The translations under genes were made by a program, and so were the position numbers. From assembly GCF_947493595.1 (NCBI RefSeq), contig NZ_CANLRL010000003.1:461044-525043 (forward strand): 64,000 nt of DNA. The letters are read 5' to 3'. The notes under the pieces were generated by a model. The model was given only the letters and a program-made list of their open reading frames with translations. It was not told the origin of the DNA and searched no databases. Source of the stretch: an uncultured Shimia sp. (GTDB lineage Bacteria; Pseudomonadota; Alphaproteobacteria; Rhodobacterales; Rhodobacteraceae). Position 1 is the stretch's first letter. Each line of letters begins with the position of its first letter. Positions 54,466-64,000 of the stretch are shown here, piece after piece.

Positions 54466-57400
54466 ATGAACCAGGAACTGACGAACAACCCGTTTAACCC
54501 ACTGGCACCGCAGAAGACTTTCGATGAGATCAAAGTCTCGTTGGCGTCGCCTGAGCGGATCCTGTCGTGGTCCTACGGCGAGATCAAAAAGCCAGAAACC
54601 ATCAACTACCGTACGTTCAAGCCTGAGCGTGACGGCCTGTTCTGCGCGCGTATCTTTGGCCCGATCAAAGACTACGAATGTCTCTGCGGCAAATATAAGC
54701 GCATGAAATATCGCGGCGTTGTCTGCGAAAAATGTGGTGTTGAAGTTACCCTTCAGAAAGTGCGCCGCGAGCGCATGGGCCACATCGAGCTGGCCGCGCC
54801 AGTTGCACACATCTGGTTCCTGAAATCGCTGCCAAGCCGCATCGGCCTGATGCTGGACATGACACTGCGTGATCTGGAACGTGTGCTGTACTTTGAAAAC
54901 TACGTTGTCATCGAGCCGGGTCTGACCGACCTGCAGTACGGCCAGATGATGACCGAAGAAGAGTACATGGATGCGCAAGACGCATACGGCATGGACGCTT
55001 TCACCGCCAACATCGGTGCGGAAGCGATCCGTGAGATGCTGTCGATGATCGATCTGGAATCTGAAGCTGACCAGCTGCGCGCCGATCTGGCCGAAGCCAC
55101 TGGTGAGCTGAAGCCAAAGAAGATCATCAAGCGTCTGAAAGTGGTTGAGAGCTTCATCGAGTCCGGCAACCGCCCGGAATGGATGATCCTGACCGTGATC
55201 CCAGTGATCCCACCAGAGCTGCGCCCACTGGTGCCGCTGGATGGTGGCCGCTTTGCGACGTCTGACCTCAACGATCTGTATCGTCGTGTGATCAACCGGA
55301 ACAACCGTCTGAAGCGTCTGATTGAACTGCGCGCTCCTGATATCATCGTGCGCAACGAAAAGCGGATGCTGCAGGAATCTGTGGATGCGCTGTTTGACAA
55401 CGGCCGTCGTGGCCGCGTGATCACCGGCGCCAACAAGCGTCCGTTGAAATCGCTCAGCGACATGCTGAAAGGTAAGCAGGGTCGTTTCCGTCAAAACCTT
55501 TTGGGTAAGCGCGTCGACTTCTCTGGCCGTTCGGTGATTGTGACCGGTCCGGAACTGAAACTGCATCAGTGTGGTCTTCCCAAGAAGATGGCGCTCGAGC
55601 TGTTCAAGCCGTTCATCTACTCCCGTCTGGAAGCCAAAGGTCTGTCCTCCACTGTGAAGCAGGCCAAGAAACTGGTGGAAAAAGAGCGTCCCGAAGTGTG
55701 GGATATCTTGGACGAAGTGATCCGCGAACACCCTGTCATGCTGAACCGTGCGCCTACGCTGCACCGTTTGGGCATTCAGGCGTTTGAGCCGGTTCTGATC
55801 GAAGGTAAAGCCATCCAGCTGCACCCGCTTGTATGTTCTGCGTTTAACGCGGACTTCGACGGTGACCAAATGGCTGTGCACGTGCCTCTGAGCCTCGAAG
55901 CTCAGCTGGAAGCACGTGTTCTGATGATGTCCACCAACAACGTTCTGTCCCCGGCAAACGGTGCGCCAATCATCGTTCCGTCGCAGGATATGATCTTGGG
56001 CCTGTACTACACCACCATCATGCGTGAAGGCATGAAGGGTGAAGGTATGGTGTTCTCCTCGATCGAGGAAGTTCAGTACGCACTGGACAGTGGCGCTGTG
56101 CACCTGCACACAAAAATCACCGCCCGTATTCCTCAGTTTGACGAAAACGGTCTGGAAGTCTTTGAGCGGTTTGAAACCACACCAGGTCGTGTGCGTTTGG
56201 GCGCGCTGTTGCCAAAGAACGCCAAGGCGCCGTTTGAGCTGGTGAATAAGCTGCTGCGGAAAAAAGACGTGCAGAACGTGATTGACACCGTCTATCGCTA
56301 CTGTGGTCAGAAAGAGTCCGTGATCTTCTGTGACCAGATCATGACCATGGGCTTCCGCGAAGCGTTCAAGGCGGGCATCTCGTTTGGTAAAGACGACATG
56401 GTGATCCCGGACAACAAGTGGACCATCGTCGACGGCACCCGTGATCAGGTGAAAGACTTTGAACAGCAGTACATGGACGGCCTGATCACTCAGGGCGAAA
56501 AGTACAACAAAGTTGTTGATGCCTGGTCCAAGTGTAACGACAAAGTCACCGATGCGATGATGGGCACGATCTCCTCCTCGCAGCGTGACGAAGACGGCTC
56601 TGAAGCGGAACCAAACTCGGTCTACATGATGGCGCACTCCGGTGCGCGTGGCTCGGTTACGCAGATGAAACAGCTGGGCGGTATGCGCGGCCTGATGGCC
56701 AAGCCAAACGGCGACATCATCGAGACACCAATTATCTCGAACTTTAAAGAAGGTCTGACCGTTCTGGAGTACTTCAACTCCACTCACGGTGCCCGTAAGG
56801 GTCTGTCAGATACCGCTTTGAAAACAGCGAACTCCGGTTACCTGACTCGTCGTCTGGTGGACGTGGCGCAGGACTGCATCGTGCGTGCGCATGACTGTGG
56901 CACAGATGCGGCGATCACCGCTGAGGCGGCTGTCAACGACGGTGAGGTTGTGGCTTCTCTGGCAGAACGTGTGCTGGGCCGTGTTGCGGCTGAGGACGTG
57001 ATGAAGCCAGGCACAGACGAAGTTCTGGTGGCCCATGGTCAGCTGATCGATGAACGCATGGCGGACACGATTGACGAAGCTGGCGTGGCAACCATGCGCA
57101 TCCGCAGCCCGTTGACCTGTGACGCGGAAGAGGGTGTCTGCGCCATGTGCTATGGTCGTGACCTTGCACGCGGCACCATGGTGAACACTGGCGAAGCTGT
57201 CGGTATCATCGCGGCACAGTCGATTGGTGAACCCGGTACACAGCTGACAATGCGGACCTTCCACATCGGTGGTGTTGCGCAGGGTGGTCAACAGTCGTTC
57301 CTGGAAGCAAGCCAGGAAGGTAAGATCGTCTTTGAGAACGCCAACACTCTGGAAAACGCCAATGGCGAGATCCTGGTGATGGGCCGCAACATGAAGCTGA

Positions 57401-58713
57401 TCATTCAAGGCGAAGACGGCGAAGAGCGTGCCAGCCACAAGGTTGGTTACGGTTCCAAGCTGTTTGTCAAAGAGGGCCAAGCGGTCAACTTTGGTGACAA
57501 GCTGTTTGAATGGGATCCGTACACACTGCCAATTCTGGCGGAAAAAGACGGTAAGGCGAAGTTTGTTGATCTGACCGTGGGTATCTCCATCCGCGACGAG
57601 ACCGATGACGCGACCGGCATGACCCAGAAAATCGTCACCGACTGGCGTTCTGCGCCAAAAGGCAACGAGCTGAAACCAGAAGTGATCCTGGTGGATGCAG
57701 ATGGTGAGCCTGTGCGAAACGACGCTGGCAACCCGGTACACTACCCAATGTCTGTGGACGCGGTTCTGTCGATCGAAGATCAGCAGGACGTGAAAGCTGG
57801 TGACGTTGTTGCGCGTATCCCGCGTGAAGGCGCCAAGACCAAAGACATTACCGGTGGTCTGCCACGTGTGGCCGAACTGTTCGAAGCGCGTCGTCCAAAA
57901 GATCACGCGATCATCGCTGAAATCGATGGTTACGTGCGCTTTGGCCGCGACTACAAGAACAAGCGTCGCATCGCGATCGAGCCGTCTGATGAGTCCATGG
58001 AAACCGTGGAATACATGGTGCCAAAGGGCAAACACATCCCGGTGCAGGAAGGCGACTTCGTGCAGAAGGGTGACTACATCATGGACGGTAACCCGGCACC
58101 GCACGACATCCTTGCTATTATGGGTGTTGAAGCGCTGGCGGATTACATGATCGACGAAGTGCAGGACGTGTATCGCCTGCAGGGTGTGAAGATCAACGAC
58201 AAGCACATCGAAGTGATTGTGCGCCAGATGTTGCAGAAGTGGGAAATCCAGGATTCTGGTGAAACCACGCTGCTCAAAGGCGAACACGTTGAGAAGATTG
58301 AGTTTGACACGGCTAATGAAAAGGCGCTGGCCGAAGGCCGTCGCCCTGCCAAAGGCGAACCAATCCTGCTCGGCATCACCAAAGCGTCGCTTCAGACCCG
58401 GTCCTTCATCTCCGCGGCGTCGTTCCAGGAGACCACCCGTGTTCTTACCGAAGCCTCCGTGCAGGGTAAGAAAGACAAATTGGTTGGCCTCAAAGAGAAC
58501 GTTATCGTCGGCCGCCTGATCCCGGCTGGTACCGGTGGTGCGACACAGAAAGTACGTCGCATTGCGTCTGAGCGGGACAACGTGGTTGTGGAAGCCCGTC
58601 GTGAGGAGGCGGAAGCCGCCGCACGTCTGGCCGCGCCGGTCGAAGATGTGACTGCAGAGGATGTGTTTGACAGCGGTCTGGTGGAAACACCGGAAAGCCG
58701 TGAGTTCGACTAA
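54466..58713 (+). CDS. rpoC: RNA polymerase beta-prime subunit
   Basis: 1415 residues. The N-terminal zinc site ([19 protein letters not shown]), the active-site [14 protein letters not shown] around residue 460, the second zinc cysteines ([13 protein letters not shown]) and the trigger-loop segment ([16 protein letters not shown]) are all intact. It forms the DNA-clamp side of the polymerase. It follows rpoB in one transcript, and a strong terminator comes 27 bases after its stop. The C-terminal tail is rich in Ala, Glu and Asp, ordinary for alphaproteobacteria. Confidence 0.98.
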   Translation: MNQELTNNPFNPLAPQKTFDEIKVSLASPERILSWSYGEIKKPETINYRTFKPERDGLFCARIFGPIKDYECLCGKYKRMKYRGVVCEKCGVEVTLQKVRRERMGHIELAAPVAHIWFLKSLPSRIGLMLDMTLRDLERVLYFENYVVIEPGLTDLQYGQMMTEEEYMDAQDAYGMDAFTANIGAEAIREMLSMIDLESEADQLRADLAEATGELKPKKIIKRLKVVESFIESGNRPEWMILTVIPVIPPELRPLVPLDGGRFATSDLNDLYRRVINRNNRLKRLIELRAPDIIVRNEKRMLQESVDALFDNGRRGRVITGANKRPLKSLSDMLKGKQGRFRQNLLGKRVDFSGRSVIVTGPELKLHQCGLPKKMALELFKPFIYSRLEAKGLSSTVKQAKKLVEKERPEVWDILDEVIREHPVMLNRAPTLHRLGIQAFEPVLIEGKAIQLHPLVCSAFNADFDGDQMAVHVPLSLEAQLEARVLMMSTNNVLSPANGAPIIVPSQDMILGLYYTTIMREGMKGEGMVFSSIEEVQYALDSGAVHLHTKITARIPQFDENGLEVFERFETTPGRVRLGALLPKNAKAPFELVNKLLRKKDVQNVIDTVYRYCGQKESVIFCDQIMTMGFREAFKAGISFGKDDMVIPDNKWTIVDGTRDQVKDFEQQYMDGLITQGEKYNKVVDAWSKCNDKVTDAMMGTISSSQRDEDGSEAEPNSVYMMAHSGARGSVTQMKQLGGMRGLMAKPNGDIIETPIISNFKEGLTVLEYFNSTHGARKGLSDTALKTANSGYLTRRLVDVAQDCIVRAHDCGTDAAITAEAAVNDGEVVASLAERVLGRVAAEDVMKPGTDEVLVAHGQLIDERMADTIDEAGVATMRIRSPLTCDAEEGVCAMCYGRDLARGTMVNTGEAVGIIAAQSIGEPGTQLTMRTFHIGGVAQGGQQSFLEASQEGKIVFENANTLENANGEILVMGRNMKLIIQGEDGEERASHKVGYGSKLFVKEGQAVNFGDKLFEWDPYTLPILAEKDGKAKFVDLTVGISIRDETDDATGMTQKIVTDWRSAPKGNELKPEVILVDADGEPVRNDAGNPVHYPMSVDAVLSIEDQQDVKAGDVVARIPREGAKTKDITGGLPRVAELFEARRPKDHAIIAEIDGYVRFGRDYKNKRRIAIEPSDESMETVEYMVPKGKHIPVQEGDFVQKGDYIMDGNPAPHDILAIMGVEALADYMIDEVQDVYRLQGVKINDKHIEVIVRQMLQKWEIQDSGETTLLKGEHVEKIEFDTANEKALAEGRRPAKGEPILLGITKASLQTRSFISAASFQETTRVLTEASVQGKKDKLVGLKENVIVGRLIPAGTGGATQKVRRIASERDNVVVEARREEAEAAARLAAPVEDVTAEDVFDSGLVETPESREFD

Positions 58714-58739
58714 ACTGCGATCTCTGATATGAATTGAAG

Positions 58740-58770
58740 AGGCCCCCGGCAATGCGCCGGGGGCCTTTTT
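58740..58770 (+). terminator. rpoC terminator
   Basis: AGGCCCCCGGC pairs exactly with GCCGGGGGCCT across a 5-base loop, followed by T5. Confidence 0.92.
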
Positions 58771-58864
58771 GCTTTTCGCGGAGATTGATGTGAACGAAAC
58801 GGGGATTGGCAAAGCCATTCCTCGCGCCTAGGGTCGCTCGGTTGCATACGGGAAAGGGCGGCAA

Positions 58865-59755
58865 ATGGCGGCGATGTCAGACAACACCAAAGGCGCAGTT
58901 CTGATGATGTGCTCGATGGCGGCGTTCACGTTTAACGATACGCTGGTGAAGGCGTTGGGCACAGATGTGCCGCTGTTTCAGATGTTGTTTCTGCGAGGGC
59001 TGTTGGCTTCCGGTCTGATTTGGTTGTTGGCCAAATCGCTGGGCAAGCTGCGTTGGACCTTGTCACGGTTTGATTGGGGATTGGTGACCGTTCGCACCGT
59101 GGCGGAGATTGGCGCGGCCTATTTCTTTATCACCGCGCTTTATCACATGCCTTTGGCCAATGTGACTGCGATCCTGCAAATCCTGCCGCTGACCGTAACC
59201 CTGGGCGGCGCTCTGTTTTTCGGGGAGGCCGTGGGCTGGCGACGCGCGTCTGCAATTGCCGCAGGGTTCTGTGGCATGTTGTTGATTGTGCGGCCGGGGC
59301 CGGACGGTTTTGACCAATATGCGATCTACGCCATGGTGGCGGTGGCTTTTGTCACGCTGCGAGATCTGTCAACGCGCAAGATGTCTGCCAACGTGCCGTC
59401 TTTGACCGTGACACTGGTGGCATCGCTGGGCGTTATGGTGTTTTCCGGAGTGGCCAGTTTGGGCGGCGAGTGGGTCAGCCTTGATGGCCGACAATGGGCG
59501 CTTCTCAGTGGTGCTGCTCTGTTTATCCTGGGCGGATATCTGTTTTCCGTGCTGGTGATGCGCGTGGGCGAAGTCAGCTTTATCGCGCCATTCCGCTACA
59601 GCGGATTGCTTTGGGCTCTGGTTCTTGGCTTTGTTGTGTTTGGTGACTGGCCCGACCCAATCACATTGACGGGTGCAGCGATTGTGGTCGGGGCAGGGGT
59701 GTTCACCTTGCTTCGCGGGCGCAAGCTGTCTCAGGAAAACGTCGCGCGCACCTGA
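58865..59755 (+). CDS. EamA/DMT-family transporter
   Basis: 296 residues with ten predicted membrane segments in two similar halves, the drug/metabolite transporter layout. The first EamA repeat ends near 140 (AIAAGFCGMLLIVRPGPDGF) and the second near 283 (TGAAIVVGAGVFTLLRGRK). It probably exports a small metabolite; the substrate is unknown. ATG 58865 has AAAGGGCGG upstream. Its 3' end overlaps the convergent glycosyltransferase gene by 25 bases. Confidence 0.87.
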   Translation: MAAMSDNTKGAVLMMCSMAAFTFNDTLVKALGTDVPLFQMLFLRGLLASGLIWLLAKSLGKLRWTLSRFDWGLVTVRTVAEIGAAYFFITALYHMPLANVTAILQILPLTVTLGGALFFGEAVGWRRASAIAAGFCGMLLIVRPGPDGFDQYAIYAMVAVAFVTLRDLSTRKMSANVPSLTVTLVASLGVMVFSGVASLGGEWVSLDGRQWALLSGAALFILGGYLFSVLVMRVGEVSFIAPFRYSGLLWALVLGFVVFGDWPDPITLTGAAIVVGAGVFTLLRGRKLSQENVART

Positions 59756-60546
59756 TCCACGTCGATGGCAAAGCGGGCCTTGAACTCGGCTTCCTGCTCC
59801 ACAGTGAGGGGCTCTACGGGCACCGGCTTGACCTTCTTCTGGCGACTGTCGTTGTAGCCATTGTGGGTGCGCACCCACATCGGCGTGTCGGTGAAAGACA
59901 CGGTGGGCATGAATTGGTTCATGATGCCGTGACGGAAGTTCATGATTGTAAGAGGACAGCCCCCGCGCACATACATGCCAAGAGACGCGACATAGAGATT
60001 GCGCACCGTGTCTGTGGCGGCGATGCCTTCACCACTCATCTCGGCAATGATACCCCGGTTCCAATCAAACGCCACGGAGCGATTTTCGAGCAAGCCAGGG
60101 ACCGCGTTCACCGCCTCACGGAAACATTCGAAGAAATCGACGGAAATCGCATCATCGTCGTCGTGCCGGAACTGCAAACACGGCGCTTTGGGGTCTTTGC
60201 GGGCGCCGTTGATCAGCTCTTTCATCAAAGGGCGGTGTGGCTTGGGTTCATGCGCAACAATGGAAATCTGGGGAATGTCGGCAGTGATATCATGCAGCCG
60301 ATCCACGTGGTGTTTAGGTAGGGTGTCGCCAATCACAATGATCATCTCAAAGTTTTGGTCGGTCTGCTCGCGCAAACAGGGCAGGGCGACGGTCTCCATC
60401 AGCTGAAAGCGCTCCTCCAGCCGGTCTTCGGCGTAGAGAAAGGCAATCCGGTCTTCGATGGTCTCATGTTCCACTTGAAATCCACCCAAAGCCGGGTAGG
60501 AAAAGCGGCACAGGCCAATCATCTGCATGTCCCTGCTGTCGATCAT
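59731..60546 (-). CDS. Putative rhamnosyltransferase-family glycosyltransferase
   Basis: 271 residues from ATG 60546 (MIDSRDMQMIGLCRFSYPALGGF), with AAAGG eight bases upstream. It has a DxD-like acidic cluster, RHDDDDAIS, near residue 135, and EQTDQNFEMIIVIGDTLP near 70, as in the putative rhamnosyl transferase family (GT-A fold). Acceptor and sugar are unknown; it may act on surface glycans. It lies between rpoC and rpsL on the reverse strand and overlaps the transporter end by 25 bases. Confidence 0.8.
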   Translation of the reverse strand: MIDSRDMQMIGLCRFSYPALGGFQVEHETIEDRIAFLYAEDRLEERFQLMETVALPCLREQTDQNFEMIIVIGDTLPKHHVDRLHDITADIPQISIVAHEPKPHRPLMKELINGARKDPKAPCLQFRHDDDDAISVDFFECFREAVNAVPGLLENRSVAFDWNRGIIAEMSGEGIAATDTVRNLYVASLGMYVRGGCPLTIMNFRHGIMNQFMPTVSFTDTPMWVRTHNGYNDSRQKKVKPVPVEPLTVEQEAEFKARFAIDVDQVRATFS

Positions 60547-60872
60547 GGTTTTGCCTTTCTTGTTTTGAGGCGCACATTGGCAGGGCCGCGCCGCCAGCGC
60601 AACAGGGCGGCTGTTGACAAGCACCGCGACTCCCCATATACGCGCGCCTATCCGGCAATGGGACAAGTGTATCCTGAGCCGTTTCACACCTGTAGTGGTC
60701 AAGTTCCGGTCTACTTTGAAGACCGCAACCGCTGAGACCTCACCGCGTCGTTTGCCTCGGAATGGAAACGATTGCGGTTTTTGCGCTTGTGTTCGCACAA
60801 GGCGTGAAAAATCAGATAACCGCGTTGGGCGTCAGCCCGGCGTATAAATGGAAGCAATAGGAAAGAGACCCT
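60547..60872. promoter_or_regulatory. str operon promoter and leader
   Basis: The 326-base gap before rpsL contains one strong promoter match at 60614-60642 and a leader of about 225 bases. No credible gene lies in it. Open frames on either strand are unlike any family. The glycosyltransferase start also lies at this end. Confidence 0.5.
60614..60642 (+). promoter_or_regulatory. str operon promoter
   Basis: Perfect -35 TTGACA, 17-base spacer, -10 TATACG. This is the best sigma-70-like match in the window and is well placed for rpsL-rpsG-fusA-tuf. Confidence 0.62.
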
Positions 60873-61244
60873 ATGCCAACGATTCAGCAGCTGATCCGCA
60901 AACCGCGTCAGCCTAAAATCAAGCGCTCCAAGTCGCAGCACCTGGAGCAGTGCCCTCAGAAGCGCGGCGTATGCACACGTGTATACACCACCACGCCGAA
61001 GAAACCGAACTCCGCTATGCGTAAAGTTGCGAAGGTGCGCCTGACCAACGGTTACGAAGTGATCTCCTACATCCCGGGTGAAAGCCACAACCTTCAGGAA
61101 CACTCCGTGGTTCTGATCCGTGGCGGTCGTGTAAAAGACCTTCCGGGTGTCCGTTACCACATCCTGCGTGGTGTTTTGGATACCCAAGGCGTCAAAGACC
61201 GTAAGCAACGTCGTTCGAAGTACGGCGCGAAGCGTCCTAAGTAA
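60873..61244 (+). CDS. rpsL: 30S ribosomal protein S12
   Basis: 123 residues with the canonical start ([13 protein letters not shown]). [21 protein letters not shown] is around residue 39, and [14 protein letters not shown] near 85. Lys43 and the later lysine, the streptomycin-resistance positions, are in the usual sensitive form. S12 lies at the decoding site. It is the first gene of the str operon; rpsG starts 15 bases on. Confidence 0.97.
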   Translation: MPTIQQLIRKPRQPKIKRSKSQHLEQCPQKRGVCTRVYTTTPKKPNSAMRKVAKVRLTNGYEVISYIPGESHNLQEHSVVLIRGGRVKDLPGVRYHILRGVLDTQGVKDRKQRRSKYGAKRPK

Positions 61245-61259
61245 GAAGGAGAGGCTGAT

Positions 61260-61730
61260 ATGTCACGTCGTCACGCCGCTGAAAAACGCGAAATTCTGCC
61301 CGACGCCAAATTTGGCGATCTGGTGCTGAGCAAGTTCATGAACAACTTGATGATCGACGGTAAGAAGTCGGTCGCAGAAAAGATTGTCTACAACGCCCTC
61401 GACCGCGTTGAAGACAAAGTAAAGCGCGCCCCTGTGGAAGTGTTCCACGAAGCGCTGGACAACATCAAACCATCGGTTGAGGTTCGCTCCCGCCGTGTGG
61501 GTGGTGCCACCTACCAGGTACCGGTTGAAGTGCGTCCAGAGCGTCGTGAAGCATTGGCCATCCGCTGGCTGATCACCGCGTCGCGCAACCGCAACGAGAA
61601 CACCATGGAAGAGCGCCTCGCAGGTGAACTTCTGGATGCTGTGAACTCTCGCGGTACCGCCGTTAAAAAGCGGGAAGACACGCACAAGATGGCCGAAGCT
61701 AACAAAGCCTTCAGCCACTATCGTTGGTAA
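61260..61730 (+). CDS. rpsG: 30S ribosomal protein S7
   Basis: 156 residues, standard for S7: [20 protein letters not shown] at the start, then [23 protein letters not shown], and [27 protein letters not shown] around residue 78. S7 nucleates the 30S head and lines the E-site. A GAGAGG lies six bases before ATG 61260. fusA follows after 21 bases. Confidence 0.97.
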   Translation: MSRRHAAEKREILPDAKFGDLVLSKFMNNLMIDGKKSVAEKIVYNALDRVEDKVKRAPVEVFHEALDNIKPSVEVRSRRVGGATYQVPVEVRPERREALAIRWLITASRNRNENTMEERLAGELLDAVNSRGTAVKKREDTHKMAEANKAFSHYRW

Positions 61731-61751
61731 ATTCCAGAGGACATTAGACCA

Positions 61752-63869
61752 ATGGCACGCGAATATACGCTTGAGCACTACCGTAACTTCGGGATCATGG
61801 CGCACATCGATGCAGGTAAAACCACCTGTTCCGAGCGCATTCTGTATTACACCGGCAAATCCCACAACATCGGTGAGGTGCACGATGGTGCAGCCACCAT
61901 GGACTGGATGGAGCAGGAACAGGAACGTGGTATCACCATTACCTCTGCTGCGACGACCACCTTCTGGGAGCGCACCGAGGATGGCAAATCTGCCGATTCC
62001 GCAAAGCACCGTCTGAACATCATCGACACCCCAGGCCACGTTGACTTCACCATTGAAGTTGAGCGTTCCCTGGCGGTTCTCGATGGTGCTGTCTGTGTTC
62101 TGGACGCCAACGCTGGTGTTGAACCTCAGACCGAAACCGTGTGGCGTCAGGCTGACCGCTACAAGGTTCCACGTATGGTTTTTGTCAACAAGATGGACAA
62201 AATCGGCGCGGACTTCTTCAACTGTGTTCACATGATTGAAGACCGTACCGGTGCAACCGCTGTTCCAATCGCTTTCCCAATTGGCGCCGAAACTGAGCTG
62301 GAAGGCTTGGTTGACCTGGTGACCATGGAAGAGTGGCTGTGGCAGGGTGAAGACCTCGGCGCATCCTGGGTGAAAGCTCCTATCCGTGACAGCTTGAAAG
62401 AGCTGGCTGACGAATGGCGCGGCAAGATGGTTGAAGCGGCTGTCGAACAAGACGACGACGCCATGGAAGCTTACCTGGAAGGCGAAGAGCCTGACGTCCC
62501 AACTCTGCGCAAACTGCTGCGCAAAGGTACTCTGGAAATGGCATTTGTGCCGGTTCTGGGCGGCTCCGCGTTCAAAAACAAAGGTGTTCAGCCTCTGCTC
62601 AACGCTGTAATCGACTACCTGCCGAGCCCGCTCGACGTTGTAGATTACATGGGCTTTGAACCAGGTGACGAAACCGAAGAGCGTAACATTGCCCGTCGTG
62701 CAGACGACGACATGGCGTTCTCCGGCCTGGCGTTCAAAATCATGAACGACCCGTTTGTTGGCTCCCTGACCTTTACCCGGATCTATTCCGGTGTGCTGAG
62801 CAAGGGCGACACGCTCTTGAACTCCACAAAAGGTCGTAAAGAGCGCATCGGTCGTATGATGATGATGCACTCCAACAACCGTGAGGAAATCACCGAAGCG
62901 TTTGCAGGTGACATCATCGCGCTGGCAGGTCTGAAAGACACAACCACTGGTGACACGCTCTGCGCCACCAACGACCCGGTTGTTCTGGAAACAATGACCT
63001 TCCCGGATCCGGTGATCGAGATTGCTGTTGAGCCTAAGACCAAAGCTGACCAAGAGAAAATGTCTCAGGGTCTGCAGCGTCTGGCAGCCGAAGACCCATC
63101 CTTCCGCGTGGAAACTGACCTAGAATCCGGTCAGACCATCATGAAGGGTATGGGCGAACTGCACTTGGACATCCTCGTGGATCGTCTGAAGCGTGAGTTC
63201 AAGGTTGAGGCCAACATCGGTGCGCCACAGGTGGCTTACCGTGAGACCATCTCCAAAGGCATCGAGCACACCTACACCCACAAGAAACAGTCTGGTGGTT
63301 CCGGTCAGTACGCTGAAGTCAAAATGGAAATCATGCCGACTGAAGCTGGCGAAGGCTACTCCTTCGAAAGCCGCATCGTTGGTGGTGCTGTTCCGAAGGA
63401 ATACATCCCGGGTGTTGAAAAGGGTATCAAGTCGGTCATGGACTCCGGTCCTCTGGCAGGCTTCCCTGTGATCGACTTCAAGGTTGCTCTGATCGACGGT
63501 AAGTTCCACGACGTGGACTCCAGTGTTCTGGCCTTTGAAATCGCAGCTCGTATGGCAATGCGTGAAGGCATGAAACTGGCCGGCGCGAAATTGCTTGAGC
63601 CAATCATGAAAGTGGAAGTGATTACTCCGGAAGAATACACCGGTGGCATCATTGGTGACCTTACCTCCCGTCGTGGGCAGGTGTCTGGTCAGGAACCACG
63701 TGGTAACGCTGTAGCAATCGACGCATTTGTGCCTCTGGCCAACATGTTCGGCTACATCAACAACCTGCGCTCCATGTCTTCGGGCCGCGCGCAGTTCTCC
63801 ATGCAGTTCGACCACTACGATCCGGTTCCGCAGAACATCTCCGACGAGATCCAAGCGAAATACGCATAA
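61752..63869 (+). CDS. fusA: Elongation factor G
   Basis: 705 residues. The GTPase motifs are AHIDAGKTT (residues 17-25), DTPGHVDF near 95 and NKMDK near 149. Domains II-V follow, with [19 protein letters not shown] near 510. It drives tRNA translocation on the ribosome. A full-length, normal EF-G. A strong hairpin separates it from tuf. Confidence 0.98.
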   Translation: MAREYTLEHYRNFGIMAHIDAGKTTCSERILYYTGKSHNIGEVHDGAATMDWMEQEQERGITITSAATTTFWERTEDGKSADSAKHRLNIIDTPGHVDFTIEVERSLAVLDGAVCVLDANAGVEPQTETVWRQADRYKVPRMVFVNKMDKIGADFFNCVHMIEDRTGATAVPIAFPIGAETELEGLVDLVTMEEWLWQGEDLGASWVKAPIRDSLKELADEWRGKMVEAAVEQDDDAMEAYLEGEEPDVPTLRKLLRKGTLEMAFVPVLGGSAFKNKGVQPLLNAVIDYLPSPLDVVDYMGFEPGDETEERNIARRADDDMAFSGLAFKIMNDPFVGSLTFTRIYSGVLSKGDTLLNSTKGRKERIGRMMMMHSNNREEITEAFAGDIIALAGLKDTTTGDTLCATNDPVVLETMTFPDPVIEIAVEPKTKADQEKMSQGLQRLAAEDPSFRVETDLESGQTIMKGMGELHLDILVDRLKREFKVEANIGAPQVAYRETISKGIEHTYTHKKQSGGSGQYAEVKMEIMPTEAGEGYSFESRIVGGAVPKEYIPGVEKGIKSVMDSGPLAGFPVIDFKVALIDGKFHDVDSSVLAFEIAARMAMREGMKLAGAKLLEPIMKVEVITPEEYTGGIIGDLTSRRGQVSGQEPRGNAVAIDAFVPLANMFGYINNLRSMSSGRAQFSMQFDHYDPVPQNISDEIQAKYA

Positions 63870-63877
63870 CAAAATTT

Positions 63878-63900
63878 GGGAAGCGGGCTGCCCGCTTCCC
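63878..63900 (+). other. Perfect hairpin between fusA and tuf
   Basis: GGGAAGCGGG and CCCGCTTCCC form an exact 10-bp stem with a CTG loop, eight bases after the fusA stop. No T-run follows, so read-through into tuf is expected, possibly after processing. Confidence 0.6.
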
Positions 63901-63923
63901 ACCTCAACATTAAGGAGGCCATC

Positions 63924-64000
63924 ATGGCTAAGGAAAAGTTTGAGCGCAGTAAACCGCACTGCAACATCGGCACCATTGGTCACGTTGACCACGGTAAAAC
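63924..64000 (+). CDS. tuf: Elongation factor Tu, N-terminal fragment
   Basis: The window ends 25 codons into the gene ([20 protein letters not shown], then VDHGK). The start of the GTPase domain with the GHVDHGK nucleotide loop identifies EF-Tu. AAGGAGG lies eight bases upstream of ATG 63924. The rest lies beyond the window. Confidence 0.95.
   Translation, partial: MAKEKFERSKPHCNIGTIGHVDHGK

Noticed and set aside
61263..63053. A 596-codon reverse frame across rpsG and fusA
   Set aside because: Same codon-bias artefact; it crosses the gap between two real genes.

Overview
The window reads as a chromosomal segment of an alphaproteobacterium of the Rhodobacterales (marine Roseobacter-type). 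This rests on gene content: an alphaproteobacterial ribosomal/RNA-polymerase cluster, a methionine gamma-lyase operon of the mdeRAB type, sulfopyruvate decarboxylase genes (comDE) common in marine roseobacters, plant-type GshA, and ubiquinone synthesis through UbiA. Coding density is high. I saw no tRNA or rRNA gene, insertion sequence, prophage or CRISPR array.

Bases 1-8750 are housekeeping and envelope genes: an ArsR-type repressor divergent from a gene cut by the window edge, a DUF805-signal-peptidase fusion that lacks the usual catalytic lysine, a large OmpA-domain protein overlapping a coiled-coil membrane protein, the ubiA/rsmE pair whose start regions abut, a GNAT protein, a membrane protein and gshA. 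Bases 8770-11470 hold five tandem paralogues of an unrecognised 146-151 residue family. Bases 11560-15790 are mdeB-mdeA and the divergent Lrp-type mdeR, followed by uxuA and divergent uxaC for hexuronate breakdown.

Bases 19874-27432 form a compact capsule-type locus: outer-membrane exporter, IspD-like cytidylyltransferase, SDR, teichoic-acid-like polymerase, KpsE/M/T-type exporter and a coupled secreted EEP-fold hydrolase. The enzyme set suggests a polyol-phosphate polymer. Bases 27607-35310 carry an aldose epimerase, a GabD-like aldehyde dehydrogenase, comDE, an orphan peptide-type binding protein and a fused 2-oxoacid dehydrogenase E1.

From 35576 to the end lies the conserved order secE-nusG-rplKA-rplJL-rpoBC-rpsLG-fusA-tuf. 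It is cut into blocks by unrelated genes (TetR/AhpD-like/GNAT; chemoreceptor, desaturase and epimerase; L,D-transpeptidase and FAD monooxygenase; EamA transporter and glycosyltransferase). Each block appears to have its own promoter and most end in a clear intrinsic terminator. A long bulged hairpin sits in the rpoBC leader. Function names come from motifs read by eye; no database search was possible.
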